From a virus, in the IMG/VR virus record IMGVR_UViG_3300042691_048701, positions 1 to 25,762 of that record: DNA of 25,762 nucleotides; one strand, 5' to 3'. The translations under genes were made by a program, and so were the position numbers. Positions 1 to 6,376 of the stretch are shown one piece after another. The notes under the pieces were generated by a model. It was not told where the DNA came from. It made no database searches and saw only the letters and a list, made by a program, of their open reading frames with translations. The stretch's first letter is position 1. Every line of letters begins with the position of its first letter.

Positions 1-177
1 ATAAATAGTACTTGTTGTATTTTCAAATACACAACCTTCATTTCCGCTTATATCTATTTTGGTAATGTGTTCGTTTACATAATTATTTAATTCTTGTGCA
101 GAAGCACCAACAATTACAACTATTTTAGAGTTGTAAAGTTGTAAATCAATATTCTTTATGTAAAACTTACACTTCAT
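1..177 (-). CDS. Hypothetical protein, partial (C-terminus beyond window)
   Basis: An open frame starts with ATG at 177-175, 2 nt after the nrdA stop codon, and runs for 59 codons without a stop to the window edge, so the C-terminus lies outside. The visible part begins MKCKFYIKNIDLQLYNSK and continues into a hydrophobic strand (IVVIVGAS), then a more polar stretch. I recognise no domain. Its tight spacing to nrdA suggests it is the third gene of the ribonucleotide reductase operon. A thioredoxin or glutaredoxin would be a common neighbour, but no CxxC motif appears in the visible residues, so that role is not supported. Confidence 0.6.
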   Translation of the reverse strand, partial: MKCKFYIKNIDLQLYNSKIVVIVGASAQELNNYVNEHITKIDISGNEGCVFENTTSTIY

Positions 178-179
178 AT

Positions 180-1805
180 TTAGCTTTCACAACTAGCGCA
201 TTCTAATATATTTCTGACAAAAGATTGTGCACTACTTACACTAAACTGATAATACAAAGTCTTAATACCTTGCTCGTGAGCAAATAAATACAACTTATTT
301 ACATCTTTAGCCGGCACACTGGGATGAATCATTAAGTTTAAAGATTGGGATTGATCAATATACTTTTGTCTTGCTGCAGCTTGAATGATTATTTCTTTTG
401 GGCTGATTTCAATAAAAGATTTAAAAACAGCTTTAGTTGGAAAATCTAAATGCTGAACTGATCCATTTTTCTTTAGGATACTTTCCCATACTTCAGGTGT
501 ATTGAGATTATATTTTTCTAACTCAGTTTCTAATATAGGATTCTTATATACAGATTTACTTTTAGCTAAATCCTTAACAAAATAATTAGATTTGATTGGT
601 TCAATACCCATTGATACTTGACCATGAATAAAAGAACTTGATTTAGTTGGCGCTATTGCAATTAGGGTTGTATTAGCATAACCTGAGCGAATAGATTTAA
701 CGTTGCCAATTTCACATAACTCTCTTGATGTTGCTTCGGATCTATCTTTAATTGTTTTGAAAATTTGGACATTTGCTAGCTTAGCTTCCATTGATTCAAA
801 CTCAATAAGTTGTGATTGTAAATAGGAATGATAACCAAGTACACCAAGTCCAATTGCTCTATGATCTTTAGCAAAACGATGTGCTCTTGCCATGCCAGGC
901 ATAGTTGAAGATTTGTTTATGAACTCATCAATTACAGCATTTAGAAATAAAGTATAGATTTCAATAGCGTCTGTTTCTTTAATTTCATTCCAATGAAGAA
1001 GGTTAATTGAACCTAAACAACATACAAAAGAGTTAAAGCTATCTGTTGGTAGTTGTATTTCTGAACAAAGATTAGATGCTGTTATTTCAAATCCTAATTC
1101 TTTATATGGTGAGTTGTTATTGCTATTGTCCTTAAACATAATATAAGGATATCCAATATCATTACGTCTCTGAATTACTTTGGCCCAAATTTCACGTTTA
1201 TCTTGATCTCCAGCTTTCATACTTTCAATCCAATTATCAGTGACAGTTATGCCATACTGAAGATTCTGAATTAAGTTGCCCTCCGTTCCAATATCCAAAA
1301 ACTCATTAATATCCGGATGCTCAATTGGTAAATAAACAGCACAAGCACCACGTCTTGCTTCAGATTGTTTACAAACATCCACAACAGTATCATAAATACG
1401 AGCATAGTGAACGGGTCCATCTGCTGTACCACCGGTTGATATAACTGAGCCTCTAGATCTGATATTGCCTAAAAATATACTAGTTCCTCCGCCATATTTA
1501 GACATCATCCCAATTTCTCTGCCTGCGTTTAGAATACTATCAAGATTGTCATCTACATTACTTCCATAACAGCTAATAGGTAAACCTTTTTGTTTACCAA
1601 AATTAATCCATACCGGAGTAGACAAACTATAGAAACCCCTACTCATATAATCTTCAAACTTCTGAGCAAAGCCGTGTACATTAAGGTACTTTTCAGCAAT
1701 TCTTGCAATATCCTTAATTCTTTGTTCAGGAGCTTCAGTTATATAACCTCTATTGAGATAGGTTTTGCTCTCATCATTGAGCCAATAATATTTAGAATAA
1801 GTCAT
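180..1805 (-). CDS. nrdA: Ribonucleoside-diphosphate reductase, large (alpha) subunit, class Ia
   Basis: This is the catalytic subunit that reduces ribonucleotides to deoxyribonucleotides for phage DNA synthesis. All signature residues of the family are visible in the 541 residues. Cys79 sits in the LPISCYGS block and Cys262/263 in FVCCLGSINL; these are the places of the substrate-reducing cysteines. The N-x-C-x-E active-site loop is Asn245/Cys247/Glu249. A tyrosine pair at 518-519 is the expected radical-transfer relay. The C-terminal redox cysteines are Cys536 and Cys539, three residues from the end. The protein starts directly in the N-terminal catalytic helices, so the ATP-cone that mediates dATP feedback in many NrdA proteins is absent. 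It overlaps the end of nrdB by 14 nt, indicating translation from one mRNA. Family assignment is secure; the lack of allosteric shut-off is inferred. Confidence 0.95.
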   Translation of the reverse strand: MTYSKYYWLNDESKTYLNRGYITEAPEQRIKDIARIAEKYLNVHGFAQKFEDYMSRGFYSLSTPVWINFGKQKGLPISCYGSNVDDNLDSILNAGREIGMMSKYGGGTSIFLGNIRSRGSVISTGGTADGPVHYARIYDTVVDVCKQSEARRGACAVYLPIEHPDINEFLDIGTEGNLIQNLQYGITVTDNWIESMKAGDQDKREIWAKVIQRRNDIGYPYIMFKDNSNNNSPYKELGFEITASNLCSEIQLPTDSFNSFVCCLGSINLLHWNEIKETDAIEIYTLFLNAVIDEFINKSSTMPGMARAHRFAKDHRAIGLGVLGYHSYLQSQLIEFESMEAKLANVQIFKTIKDRSEATSRELCEIGNVKSIRSGYANTTLIAIAPTKSSSFIHGQVSMGIEPIKSNYFVKDLAKSKSVYKNPILETELEKYNLNTPEVWESILKKNGSVQHLDFPTKAVFKSFIEISPKEIIIQAAARQKYIDQSQSLNLMIHPSVPAKDVNKLYLFAHEQGIKTLYYQFSVSSAQSFVRNILECASCES

Positions 1806-2772
1806 CTTTTGTAATTGCTTTTGATTTTTTGTTATAGTCTATTTGTTTTTTATAAAAGAAGTCACCTTCCTTTGTGGCTGTAATTTCAACCTCAAACCAA
1901 TGGGTTTTTTCTAAATCTTTTTGGTTTACTTCAAATAATGGGTCCATACCAATTTTTTGAAGAGAGTTGTTAAATCTATTCATAATGAATATTTTGATTG
2001 TTTCCTTAGAAAGAAACTCTAATTCTCCTTTTTCAAATATCCAATCCAGTATCCCGCATTCTGCAGAAAAAGCTTTTTTACATGCTGAATAGATAAGTTC
2101 GTTAAAATCTGAATCAAACCAATCCGGGTTTTCAGATTTAATAATATTGATGATTTCAGCACCAAAGTTGCCATGGATATCCTCCTCTTTACTAGTTGCT
2201 TCAACAACATTTGAGATGCCTTTAAAAAGATTCCTTTCTTTATTAAAAGACATCATAATCAGGAATTGACTAAATAGACTGACATGCTCTATGAATAGAG
2301 AAAATAGTAGTACTGACTTAGTGTACATTTTATCATCTTTACTCCGTGTCCCGTCCAAGTACTTCCTTAAATACTTAATCCGATCTGAAATAGCAGGTAT
2401 CTCTATAACTGTTTCAAACTCTTTTTCAAGACCCAAAATTCTAAGTAGTCTTGCATAAGCATCTTTATGCCGGACCTCAGACTCTGCAAATGTCATTCCA
2501 ACATCTCCAATTTCAGTGATCGGCATTCTTTTATACATATCTGCCCAAAAGGTCTTTACATTAACCTCAATTTGGGCAATGGCCAGCATGGTTCGTTTTA
2601 TGACTTCCCGTTCTGAATCACTAACTTTTACTCTAAAGTCATCAATATCAGTGGTAAAATTATACTCTGTGTCAATCCAGTAAGAGTGTCTTATTGCATC
2701 TTTATAGTTTAAAAGTTGCGGATACTCATAGGGTAAAATATTAATCCTAGGTTGAAAGATGTTTTTGTTCAT
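1792..2772 (-). CDS. nrdB: Ribonucleoside-diphosphate reductase, small (beta) subunit, class Ia
   Basis: This is the radical-generating subunit, partner of the downstream NrdA. The ferritin-like fold's metal ligands can be placed: Glu69 (Asp in E. coli), Glu99 and His102 in ESEVRH, Glu162 in LFIEHVSL, and Glu197/His200 in EEDIH. The radical tyrosine is Tyr106, in the usual E-x-x-H-x-x-x-Y arrangement, so this is a tyrosyl-radical class Ia enzyme and not the Tyr-less class Ic. The C-terminus ends in an acidic/hydrophobic tail (KDDLF) of the kind that docks into NrdA. At 326 residues it is close to normal family length. It is the first gene of its operon, with ATG at 2772 facing a 170-nt divergent intergenic region. 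Confidence 0.95.
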   Translation of the reverse strand: MNKNIFQPRINILPYEYPQLLNYKDAIRHSYWIDTEYNFTTDIDDFRVKVSDSEREVIKRTMLAIAQIEVNVKTFWADMYKRMPITEIGDVGMTFAESEVRHKDAYARLLRILGLEKEFETVIEIPAISDRIKYLRKYLDGTRSKDDKMYTKSVLLFSLFIEHVSLFSQFLIMMSFNKERNLFKGISNVVEATSKEEDIHGNFGAEIINIIKSENPDWFDSDFNELIYSACKKAFSAECGILDWIFEKGELEFLSKETIKIFIMNRFNNSLQKIGMDPLFEVNQKDLEKTHWFEVEITATKEGDFFYKKQIDYNKKSKAITKDDLF

Positions 2773-2807
2773 TTATTAGTTTAAGATTTAAATTTGATAC
2801 AAAACTA
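2764..2807. promoter_or_regulatory. Candidate Bacteroidota-type promoters in the divergent nrdB / late-block intergenic region
   Basis: The 170-nt space 2773-2942 separates the minus-strand nrd operon from the plus-strand late block. On the plus strand TTTG at 2764-2767 is followed after 21 nt by TAAATTTG at 2789-2796, matching the -33 TTTG / -7 TAnnTTTG consensus of Bacteroidota; it would give a leader of about 140 nt. On the minus strand TAGTTTTG at 2807-2800 matches the -7 element and would give nrdB a leader under 30 nt, but no TTTG lies at the proper distance upstream. These are consensus matches in AT-rich DNA, so chance is a real alternative. The rest of the gap (2808-2942) shows no hairpin or repeat. 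Confidence 0.3.
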
Positions 2808-2942
2808 AATTACAGTATATTCTATAACTATCCTAATTTTTTTTCAAATAATTCATAAAAAGTTGAATATCAACTGCTTAAATATATTTTTAGATTTTAC
2901 TATAAAATAAGAAAATTATTTTGTATTTTATAATAAGGGTTT

Positions 2943-3317
2943 ATGTTTGTTATGCTTGAAAGATTAAAAAGTATTTTTTATTACTACGATTCTGAAAAAA
3001 CTGAAGTGGGACAGGGTTTAATTTGGCTACTCATGTTTCCTATCTTTTACACTTTAGAGATGGGTTTTAACTATTACTTAGTTATACCGTCCATTTTACT
3101 AGGGGCGGCTACAATAAAGGCTGTTTGCTTACATACAATTCAAATAAGAAAGATTTTGGCTTTTGGTAATTTTTTATTTTCAACTGCTGTGGTTGCATAC
3201 TTTTTCATAAAAGAAACATTACCTAATGATGTCTATCACTGGGTATGGGTAATTATTAGCTTTTTTGCCTTTTTTAATCTAACCACAATAACAAGGAAAT
3301 GTTTATCAATTAAATAA
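2943..3317 (+). CDS. Small multi-pass membrane protein, function unknown
   Basis: A 124-residue hydrophobic protein opens the plus-strand block. After a short amphipathic N-terminus (about 1-20) there are three to four likely membrane segments, around residues 25-42, 45-60, 71-90 and 98-115, with a Lys/Arg-rich C-terminus (TITRKCLSIK). No catalytic motif is visible. It ends 1 nt before the next gene, which encodes a single-pass coiled-coil protein, so the two probably form a membrane-associated pair. A holin-like role is possible given the late-block context, but a two-TM candidate adjoining a spanin at 6135-6359 fits better. A second in-frame ATG (codon 4, MLERLK) could be the true start. 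Confidence 0.65.
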   Translation: MFVMLERLKSIFYYYDSEKTEVGQGLIWLLMFPIFYTLEMGFNYYLVIPSILLGAATIKAVCLHTIQIRKILAFGNFLFSTAVVAYFFIKETLPNDVYHWVWVIISFFAFFNLTTITRKCLSIK

Positions 3318-3318
3318 A

Positions 3319-3633
3319 ATGGAAACTATAGACAATTTAACCACTCTTTTGGCAACTATTTTTACAGTTCTTTTTTCAGCCGGCGCTTGGAAATTCTATG
3401 AATCCAGGTTAAAGTTAAAAAATAGGGATATTCAAAATGAAAAAAATGAACAGAATATGTATAGAGATGACTTAAGAGATCGGGTTAAAAGATTAGAAAA
3501 GCTTTTGACTGAGAGCTCATTGGAAAAAGACCAAATGAGAGATCAAATACTTAATTTAACGCGTGAAGTCAGTGAACTAAGAGTTAAAGTTACCTTTCTT
3601 GAAAAGGAAAATGAGAGATTAAAAAACAAATAA
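3319..3633 (+). CDS. Single-pass membrane protein with C-terminal coiled coil
   Basis: The 104-residue product has one N-terminal hydrophobic segment (about residues 8-26, rich in Leu/Thr/Phe), followed by a highly charged helical region from about residue 28 to the end. That region shows a clear heptad pattern of Leu/Val/Met with Lys/Glu/Arg (for example LEKLLTESSLEKDQ and LEKENERLKNK). This is a TM-anchored coiled coil. Proteins of this shape occur in many phages next to membrane or lysis genes. An i-spanin-like role could be considered, but a unimolecular spanin candidate lies further downstream (5635-6138), so I leave the function open. The frame and start are well supported by tight spacing to the preceding stop. 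Confidence 0.7.
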   Translation: METIDNLTTLLATIFTVLFSAGAWKFYESRLKLKNRDIQNEKNEQNMYRDDLRDRVKRLEKLLTESSLEKDQMRDQILNLTREVSELRVKVTFLEKENERLKNK

Positions 3634-3682
3634 CTTGATTTTATTCAAATTTATTTGTATATTAGTTATATAAAGTTTATTT

Positions 3683-3859
3683 ATGTTCACTTGTCTAAAG
3701 AAATTTCTCGCAAATGCTTTTTCCTGCGTTTTCTGTAAAGATTTTTATTTTAAGCCTTATTCTGATCAAGAAAAAAGTCTTGAAACTGCACCTTTAGAGT
3801 GCAAAAAGCCAGAAAAAACCGTTAAAACTAAGCGCAATGGACAAAAAAAACTGGATTAA
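3683..3859 (+). CDS. Possible small Cys- and Lys-containing protein (58 aa)
   Basis: A 58-codon frame begins at ATG 3683 in the otherwise empty stretch after the coiled-coil gene and ends at TAA 3857-3859, overlapping the next gene by 23 nt in another frame. The product starts MFTCLKKFLANAFSC, has four cysteines (residues 4, 15, 18, 40) including a CxxC pair at 15-18, and a Lys-rich C-terminal third like its neighbours. I recognise no family. In favour: it fills the only sizeable gap in a dense operon and has the same strand and composition as nearby genes. Against: it is short and its overlap with the next gene is longer than usual here. Confidence 0.45.
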   Translation: MFTCLKKFLANAFSCVFCKDFYFKPYSDQEKSLETAPLECKKPEKTVKTKRNGQKKLD

Positions 3860-4028
3860 GGGCGCTATTAAGAAGCCCGGTTCATTAACTGCTACTGCTA
3901 AAAGAGCAGGAGCCGTGTCTAAAGACGGTACAATTAAAAAAGATTGGTTAAAAGAAAAGGCAAAAGGTAATGATAAAACGGCTAAAAGAGCTAGACTTGC
4001 TATTACACTTTCTAAACTTAAGAAGTAA
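3837..4028 (+). CDS. Small Lys-rich protein (KNWIKGAIKKPGSLTATAKRAG type)
   Basis: This 63-residue, very basic protein carries the opening KKNWIKGAIKKPGSLTATAK, a pattern I recall from many short proteins in tailed phages of aquatic and gut Bacteroidota and in related viromes, where the function is unknown. About a quarter of the residues are Lys or Arg, so nucleic-acid contact, for example as a minor internal virion protein, is a reasonable inference but not shown. The gene's TAA and the next gene's ATG share one base (TAATG at 4026-4030), which indicates translational coupling and supports both genes. Confidence 0.75.
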   Translation: MDKKNWIKGAIKKPGSLTATAKRAGAVSKDGTIKKDWLKEKAKGNDKTAKRARLAITLSKLKK

Positions 4029-4156
4029 TGAAAACTCAAACTATTGTCAATAAAAAACCTAAAGTTTCAAGGCCAGGTGTTAATGCTAAGACTAAAACTA
4101 GCAAAAGCAAAATGAGCAAGTTATACAAAAAACCATACAGAGGTCAAGGTAAATAA
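4028..4156 (+). CDS. Lys-rich microprotein (42 aa) with C-terminal YKKPYRGQGK motif
   Basis: This frame starts at ATG 4028, overlapping the preceding stop by one base, and encodes 42 residues ending KLYKKPYRGQGK. The part SRPGVNAKTKTSKSKMSK followed by YKKPYRGQG resembles a recurrent short phage protein I know by pattern only (a 'GV-x-AK-x-K-x-S-K ... Y-K-P-Y-x-GQG' peptide). It is strongly basic, has no hydrophobic core, and is probably disordered or folded only on a partner or DNA. The coupling to the upstream gene and the conserved-looking C-terminus make it a credible gene despite its length. Confidence 0.7.
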   Translation: MKTQTIVNKKPKVSRPGVNAKTKTSKSKMSKLYKKPYRGQGK

Positions 4157-4163
4157 TAGTAAA

Positions 4164-4316
4164 ATGAACAATATTGAATTTGAATTATATCTTAACTTAC
4201 CTTATGAGAAATTTCTCATAGGATGGGAGACTATACATAGTAAAAATCCTCGCATGCCTAAGTATGAAATTCACATACACATCGTATGCTTTACTTTAAA
4301 ATTTATAATCACTTAA
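4164..4316 (+). CDS. Hypothetical protein (50 aa)
   Basis: ATG at 4164 lies 7 nt after the previous stop and opens 50 codons ending at TAA 4314-4316. The product (MNNIEFELYLNLPYEKFLIG at the start) differs from its basic neighbours: it is rich in aromatic and aliphatic residues, contains a PKYEIHIHIV stretch, and ends in a hydrophobic strand (CFTLKFIIT). I recognise no family. Placement between two tightly spaced genes on the same strand, with ordinary codon use, favours a real gene. Confidence 0.55.
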   Translation: MNNIEFELYLNLPYEKFLIGWETIHSKNPRMPKYEIHIHIVCFTLKFIIT

Positions 4317-4326
4317 TAACGCAATC

Positions 4327-4626
4327 ATGAAAAAATCTAAATTTGGAGATAACTCTCAGTTGAAAAATGTGCCATCCGATAATAAAGGTCTTGGTAAATT
4401 GCCTACAGAAGTCCGTAATAAAATGGGATATAAGCAAATGGGCGGAGAAAAATTCTTGTCTAAAATGCAAATGGGAGGAAGTATGGATATGTCTGATAAT
4501 TTTGTAGAAAAGATGCGTGGTGGTGGAGGCGTTAAAAAGATGAAGTACAAAGAACCGGTTATGAAAAAACAAATTGGTGGTAGTATGCAATCAAGAACTA
4601 ACAGTTTTAAATCAAGAAGTAAATAA
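4327..4626 (+). CDS. Small Lys/Met/Gly-rich protein with LPTEVRNKMGY motif
   Basis: The 99-residue product has an early conserved-looking block GKLPTEVRNKMGYKQMGG (residues 23-40), followed by a low-complexity region in which short Met-Gly-Gly units recur (QMGG, QMGG, RGGGG, QIGG) between Lys-rich stretches, and a Ser/Arg/Lys tail. I have seen the LPxxVRNKMGY element in short proteins of Bacteroidota phages but know no function. Composition suggests an extended, nucleic-acid- or capsid-associated protein. Part of the downstream frame can be read into this gene, but the next gene most likely starts only after this stop, at 4628. Confidence 0.7.
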   Translation: MKKSKFGDNSQLKNVPSDNKGLGKLPTEVRNKMGYKQMGGEKFLSKMQMGGSMDMSDNFVEKMRGGGGVKKMKYKEPVMKKQIGGSMQSRTNSFKSRSK

Positions 4627-4627
4627 A

Positions 4628-4945
4628 ATGAACATTTTAACTGATATAATGTCCTTAATTAAAAGAAAGCAGTATGTAAAAGAGCTTTCTAAGGATGATG
4701 TATTTGTTATAGGTTTACATAAGGAGCCGGATATCCTAGGAATAGCATCTCCAGTACCTTACAAAAGTGTTTCGCTAGCAAAGGTGTCAGATATTGCAAA
4801 CATTCCATCTAATAAAATAAAAAAAGAAACCGTCACAACGGCTTCAGATCCAGGTGAGCCTGGTGATATTAGAGTTGATGCAAATTATATATATGTGTGC
4901 ACTGCAGCAAATGTTTGGAAAAGAGCTACTTTAACTAGTTTTTAG
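4628..4945 (+). CDS. Putative virion/tail-associated protein with C-terminal WKRATL motif
   Basis: The frame is open further upstream, but ATG 4628 (MNILTDIMSLIKRKQYVKEL) lies 2 nt after the previous stop and gives a 105-residue protein; the upstream extension would overlap the preceding gene. The N-terminal 20 residues resemble those of the large fibre protein at 6377 (MQLIQEILGLLEKKEAVKTL), suggesting a shared amphipathic docking helix. The C-terminal third, with PGDIRVDANYIYVCTAANVW and then KRATL, is a pattern I recall at the ends of phage tail-fibre and other virion proteins. It is probably a small structural protein, perhaps a fibre accessory; the precise role is inferred. Confidence 0.7.
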   Translation: MNILTDIMSLIKRKQYVKELSKDDVFVIGLHKEPDILGIASPVPYKSVSLAKVSDIANIPSNKIKKETVTTASDPGEPGDIRVDANYIYVCTAANVWKRATLTSF

Positions 4946-4946
4946 C

Positions 4947-5132
4947 ATGAAAGCAAAAAGCAAAGTAAATTCAGCAGGTACTTATACCAAACCAGGTATG
5001 AGAGAATCGCTGTTTAAAAAGATTAAAGCCGGCACTAAAGGTGGTGATCCTGGAGAATGGTCCGCTAGGAAAGCACAAATGCTTGCTAGAGAATATAAAT
5101 CTAAAGGCGGCGGATATAAAACTAAAAAGTAA
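4947..5132 (+). CDS. Small basic protein of the 'SARKAQMLAREYK' family
   Basis: This 61-residue Lys-rich protein contains the block YTKPGMRESLFKKIKAGTKG (residues 13-32) followed by GDPGEWSARKAQMLAREYKSKGGGYK. The motif is one I recognise from phage and giant-virus proteins, where it often precedes, or is fused to, a DUF5872-like segment. Here that segment is encoded by the immediately following gene. The two genes share one base at TAATG (5130-5134), so the pair may be a split version of the fused architecture. Function is unknown; a compact helical, DNA- or virion-associated domain is inferred from composition. Confidence 0.75.
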   Translation: MKAKSKVNSAGTYTKPGMRESLFKKIKAGTKGGDPGEWSARKAQMLAREYKSKGGGYKTKK

Positions 5133-5398
5133 TGGCTAAAGATCCTCAACAAAGCCTTAGAGATTGGACTGCACAAAAGTGGATGACATCTGGTACTTAT
5201 GCAAATAAGAAGAAAGGTTCATCTAAAGAAGTAAAGTCTAAAGGTACCAAAAGGTACTTACCTGAGGCCGCTTGGGGAGCTTTATCATCGGGTGAGAAAG
5301 CGGCTACAAATAAAGCTAAAGCTGAAGGAAACAAAAAAGGAAAACAATTTGTTTCACAACCTAAATCAGCAAAAGAAAAAGCTAAACAATATAGATAA
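5132..5398 (+). CDS. DUF5872-like small basic protein
   Basis: The 88-residue product has the order expected of this family: a LRDWTAQKWMTSGTY segment (residues 9-23), a Lys-rich linker, a KRYLPEAAWGALSSGEKAAT block (about 44-63) and a strongly basic tail. I identify it as DUF5872-like from memory of the pattern W-T-x-x-K-W followed by RYLP-x-A; the Pfam number should be checked. These proteins occur in tailed phages and large eukaryotic viruses without known function. It is translationally coupled to the upstream gene by a one-base overlap. Confidence 0.75.
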   Translation: MAKDPQQSLRDWTAQKWMTSGTYANKKKGSSKEVKSKGTKRYLPEAAWGALSSGEKAATNKAKAEGNKKGKQFVSQPKSAKEKAKQYR

Positions 5399-5418
5399 AC
5401 CCTCTAAATTTAAAAAAT

Positions 5419-5634
5419 ATGAAAATGAAAATGTCAAAAGAAGACAAAGCACGTGAAGAAAAATGGGCTATTGAATCTGCAATGAGCACTATAAGCAGAT
5501 ACAATGAAATTCAAAAAGATAAAGCTTTGCTATCAAAAGTAAAAAGAGCTGCCGCAGAGCAAGTTAAAATGTTAGGTGGAATGGTATCTGGTATTGGAAC
5601 TGCGCCGGCTAAAAAAGTTCTTAAAAAGAAGTAG
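5419..5634 (+). CDS. Small charged helical protein (KEDKAREEKW type)
   Basis: The 71-residue protein starts KMKMSKEDKAREEKWAIES and is predicted almost wholly helical in its first 50 residues. A more hydrophobic Gly/Met segment follows (MLGGMVSGIGTA), then a Lys-rich end (KKVLKKK). I recognise the K-x-D-K-x-x-E-E-K-W-x-x-E-S opening as a recurring motif of short phage proteins, without known role. Three in-frame ATGs occur in the first five codons, so the exact start is ambiguous by up to four residues. Its stop is followed without a gap by the ATG of the lipoprotein gene. Confidence 0.7.
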   Translation: MKMKMSKEDKAREEKWAIESAMSTISRYNEIQKDKALLSKVKRAAAEQVKMLGGMVSGIGTAPAKKVLKKK

Positions 5635-6138
5635 ATGAAAAAATATTTTATATTCATTTTAAGTTTTTTAATTCTAAATTCTTGCTTTGTCACAAAAAGG
5701 CAAAGAGATAAAATTTGTAATGAATGTAAAACACATACCGAACATTACACTAGAGACAGTATTTACATAAAAGATACTGTTGTAGAAATTGAACCTGATA
5801 GTTCTTATGTTGAAGCACTTCTTTTTTGTGATAGTATTGGCAACGTTCATATGCGTGAAGTTGCTATTTTACAAGGTAGAGTAATTGACTTAAATGTAGC
5901 GCTTAAAAACAATACATTTAAGCTTAAAGCAAAAACTGATACGTTTAAAGTATATATTAAAGGATCCACTGAAGTTTACTACAAGTATATCGAAAAAAAA
6001 GTTGAAAAACCGGTTAAAGTATATAAAGAGTATTGGTGGAAATGGCCATTAGTTATTTGGTCTGCTTTTAGCACTTTAATTTTTTTAATTACCTATAGAT
6101 CAGTTTTGTTTAATTTTTTTAAACTAGTTATAAGATGA
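5635..6138 (+). CDS. Putative unimolecular spanin (u-spanin), lipoprotein with C-terminal TM
   Basis: In Gram-negative hosts spanins link inner and outer membranes at the last step of lysis. This 167-residue protein has both anchors on one chain. A type II signal peptide (residues 1-16) with lipobox LNS-Cys17 would put the N-terminus in the outer membrane. A Trp-flanked hydrophobic segment (about 137-153, after WWKWP) would anchor the C-terminus in the inner membrane. The middle (about 40-130) is alternating and beta-like rather than coiled coil, as described for T1 gp11-type u-spanins. The next gene, a two-TM holin-like protein, overlaps it by 4 nt. No endolysin is seen in this window. Topology is read from the sequence; the lysis function is inferred. 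Confidence 0.75.
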   Translation: MKKYFIFILSFLILNSCFVTKRQRDKICNECKTHTEHYTRDSIYIKDTVVEIEPDSSYVEALLFCDSIGNVHMREVAILQGRVIDLNVALKNNTFKLKAKTDTFKVYIKGSTEVYYKYIEKKVEKPVKVYKEYWWKWPLVIWSAFSTLIFLITYRSVLFNFFKLVIR

Positions 6139-6359
6139 GCCCAAAAGATAGACTTAGAGAGGGAACAACAACTTTTATAGGGTTGTTGTTTTTGTTATCA
6201 GCAGTTGGTATGACTGTAATGAATATTTTTTTTGAAAAAGATTTTGCCGCGTGGTCTGCAATTATTCCAATTGCGCTATTAGGCTGGGTATTTTTATGGT
6301 CAAAAAATTCAATTCTAGAAGGTATTACATTAGGTATATTTAAGGCAAACGAAAATTAA
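6135..6359 (+). CDS. Two-TM small membrane protein, holin candidate
   Basis: The 74-residue product has a short charged N-terminus (SPKDRLREG), two hydrophobic segments (about residues 13-31 and 39-55) separated by an acidic turn (FFEKDFAA), and a mostly polar C-terminus. That size and topology fit a class II holin. It overlaps the u-spanin gene by 4 nt (ATGA), so the two are coupled, as in lysis cassettes. Holins share no diagnostic sequence motif, so the call rests on topology and neighbours only. Confidence 0.55.
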   Translation: MSPKDRLREGTTTFIGLLFLLSAVGMTVMNIFFEKDFAAWSAIIPIALLGWVFLWSKNSILEGITLGIFKANEN

Positions 6360-6376
6360 AATTTTAAAGTTTAATC

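Noticed and set aside
1590-1814. Plus-strand frame opposite the start of nrdA, and similar antisense frames at 4309-4590, 15052-15309, 17333-17524 and 20073-20348
   Set aside because: All lie opposite well-supported genes and encode no recognisable family; treated as shadows.
2019-2210. Second minus-strand frame inside nrdB
   Set aside because: It is wholly nested in nrdB in another frame, with no independent coding evidence; it could be mistaken for a frameshifted nrdB fragment, but nrdB is intact.
2920-2949. TTTG-N18-TATGTTTG promoter match just at the start of the first plus-strand gene
   Set aside because: The -7 element would span the start codon at 2943 and place the transcription start after both candidate ATGs, so no translatable first gene would result; the match is probably chance in AT-rich DNA.
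3319-3633. Coiled-coil membrane protein as the i-spanin of a two-component spanin
   Set aside because: No o-spanin lipoprotein gene overlaps or follows it, and a u-spanin candidate exists downstream.
4574-4627. N-terminal extension of the protein at 4628 (18 further codons)
   Set aside because: It overlaps the end of the preceding gene in another frame; the ATG 2 nt after that stop gives a start resembling the fibre protein's N-terminus.
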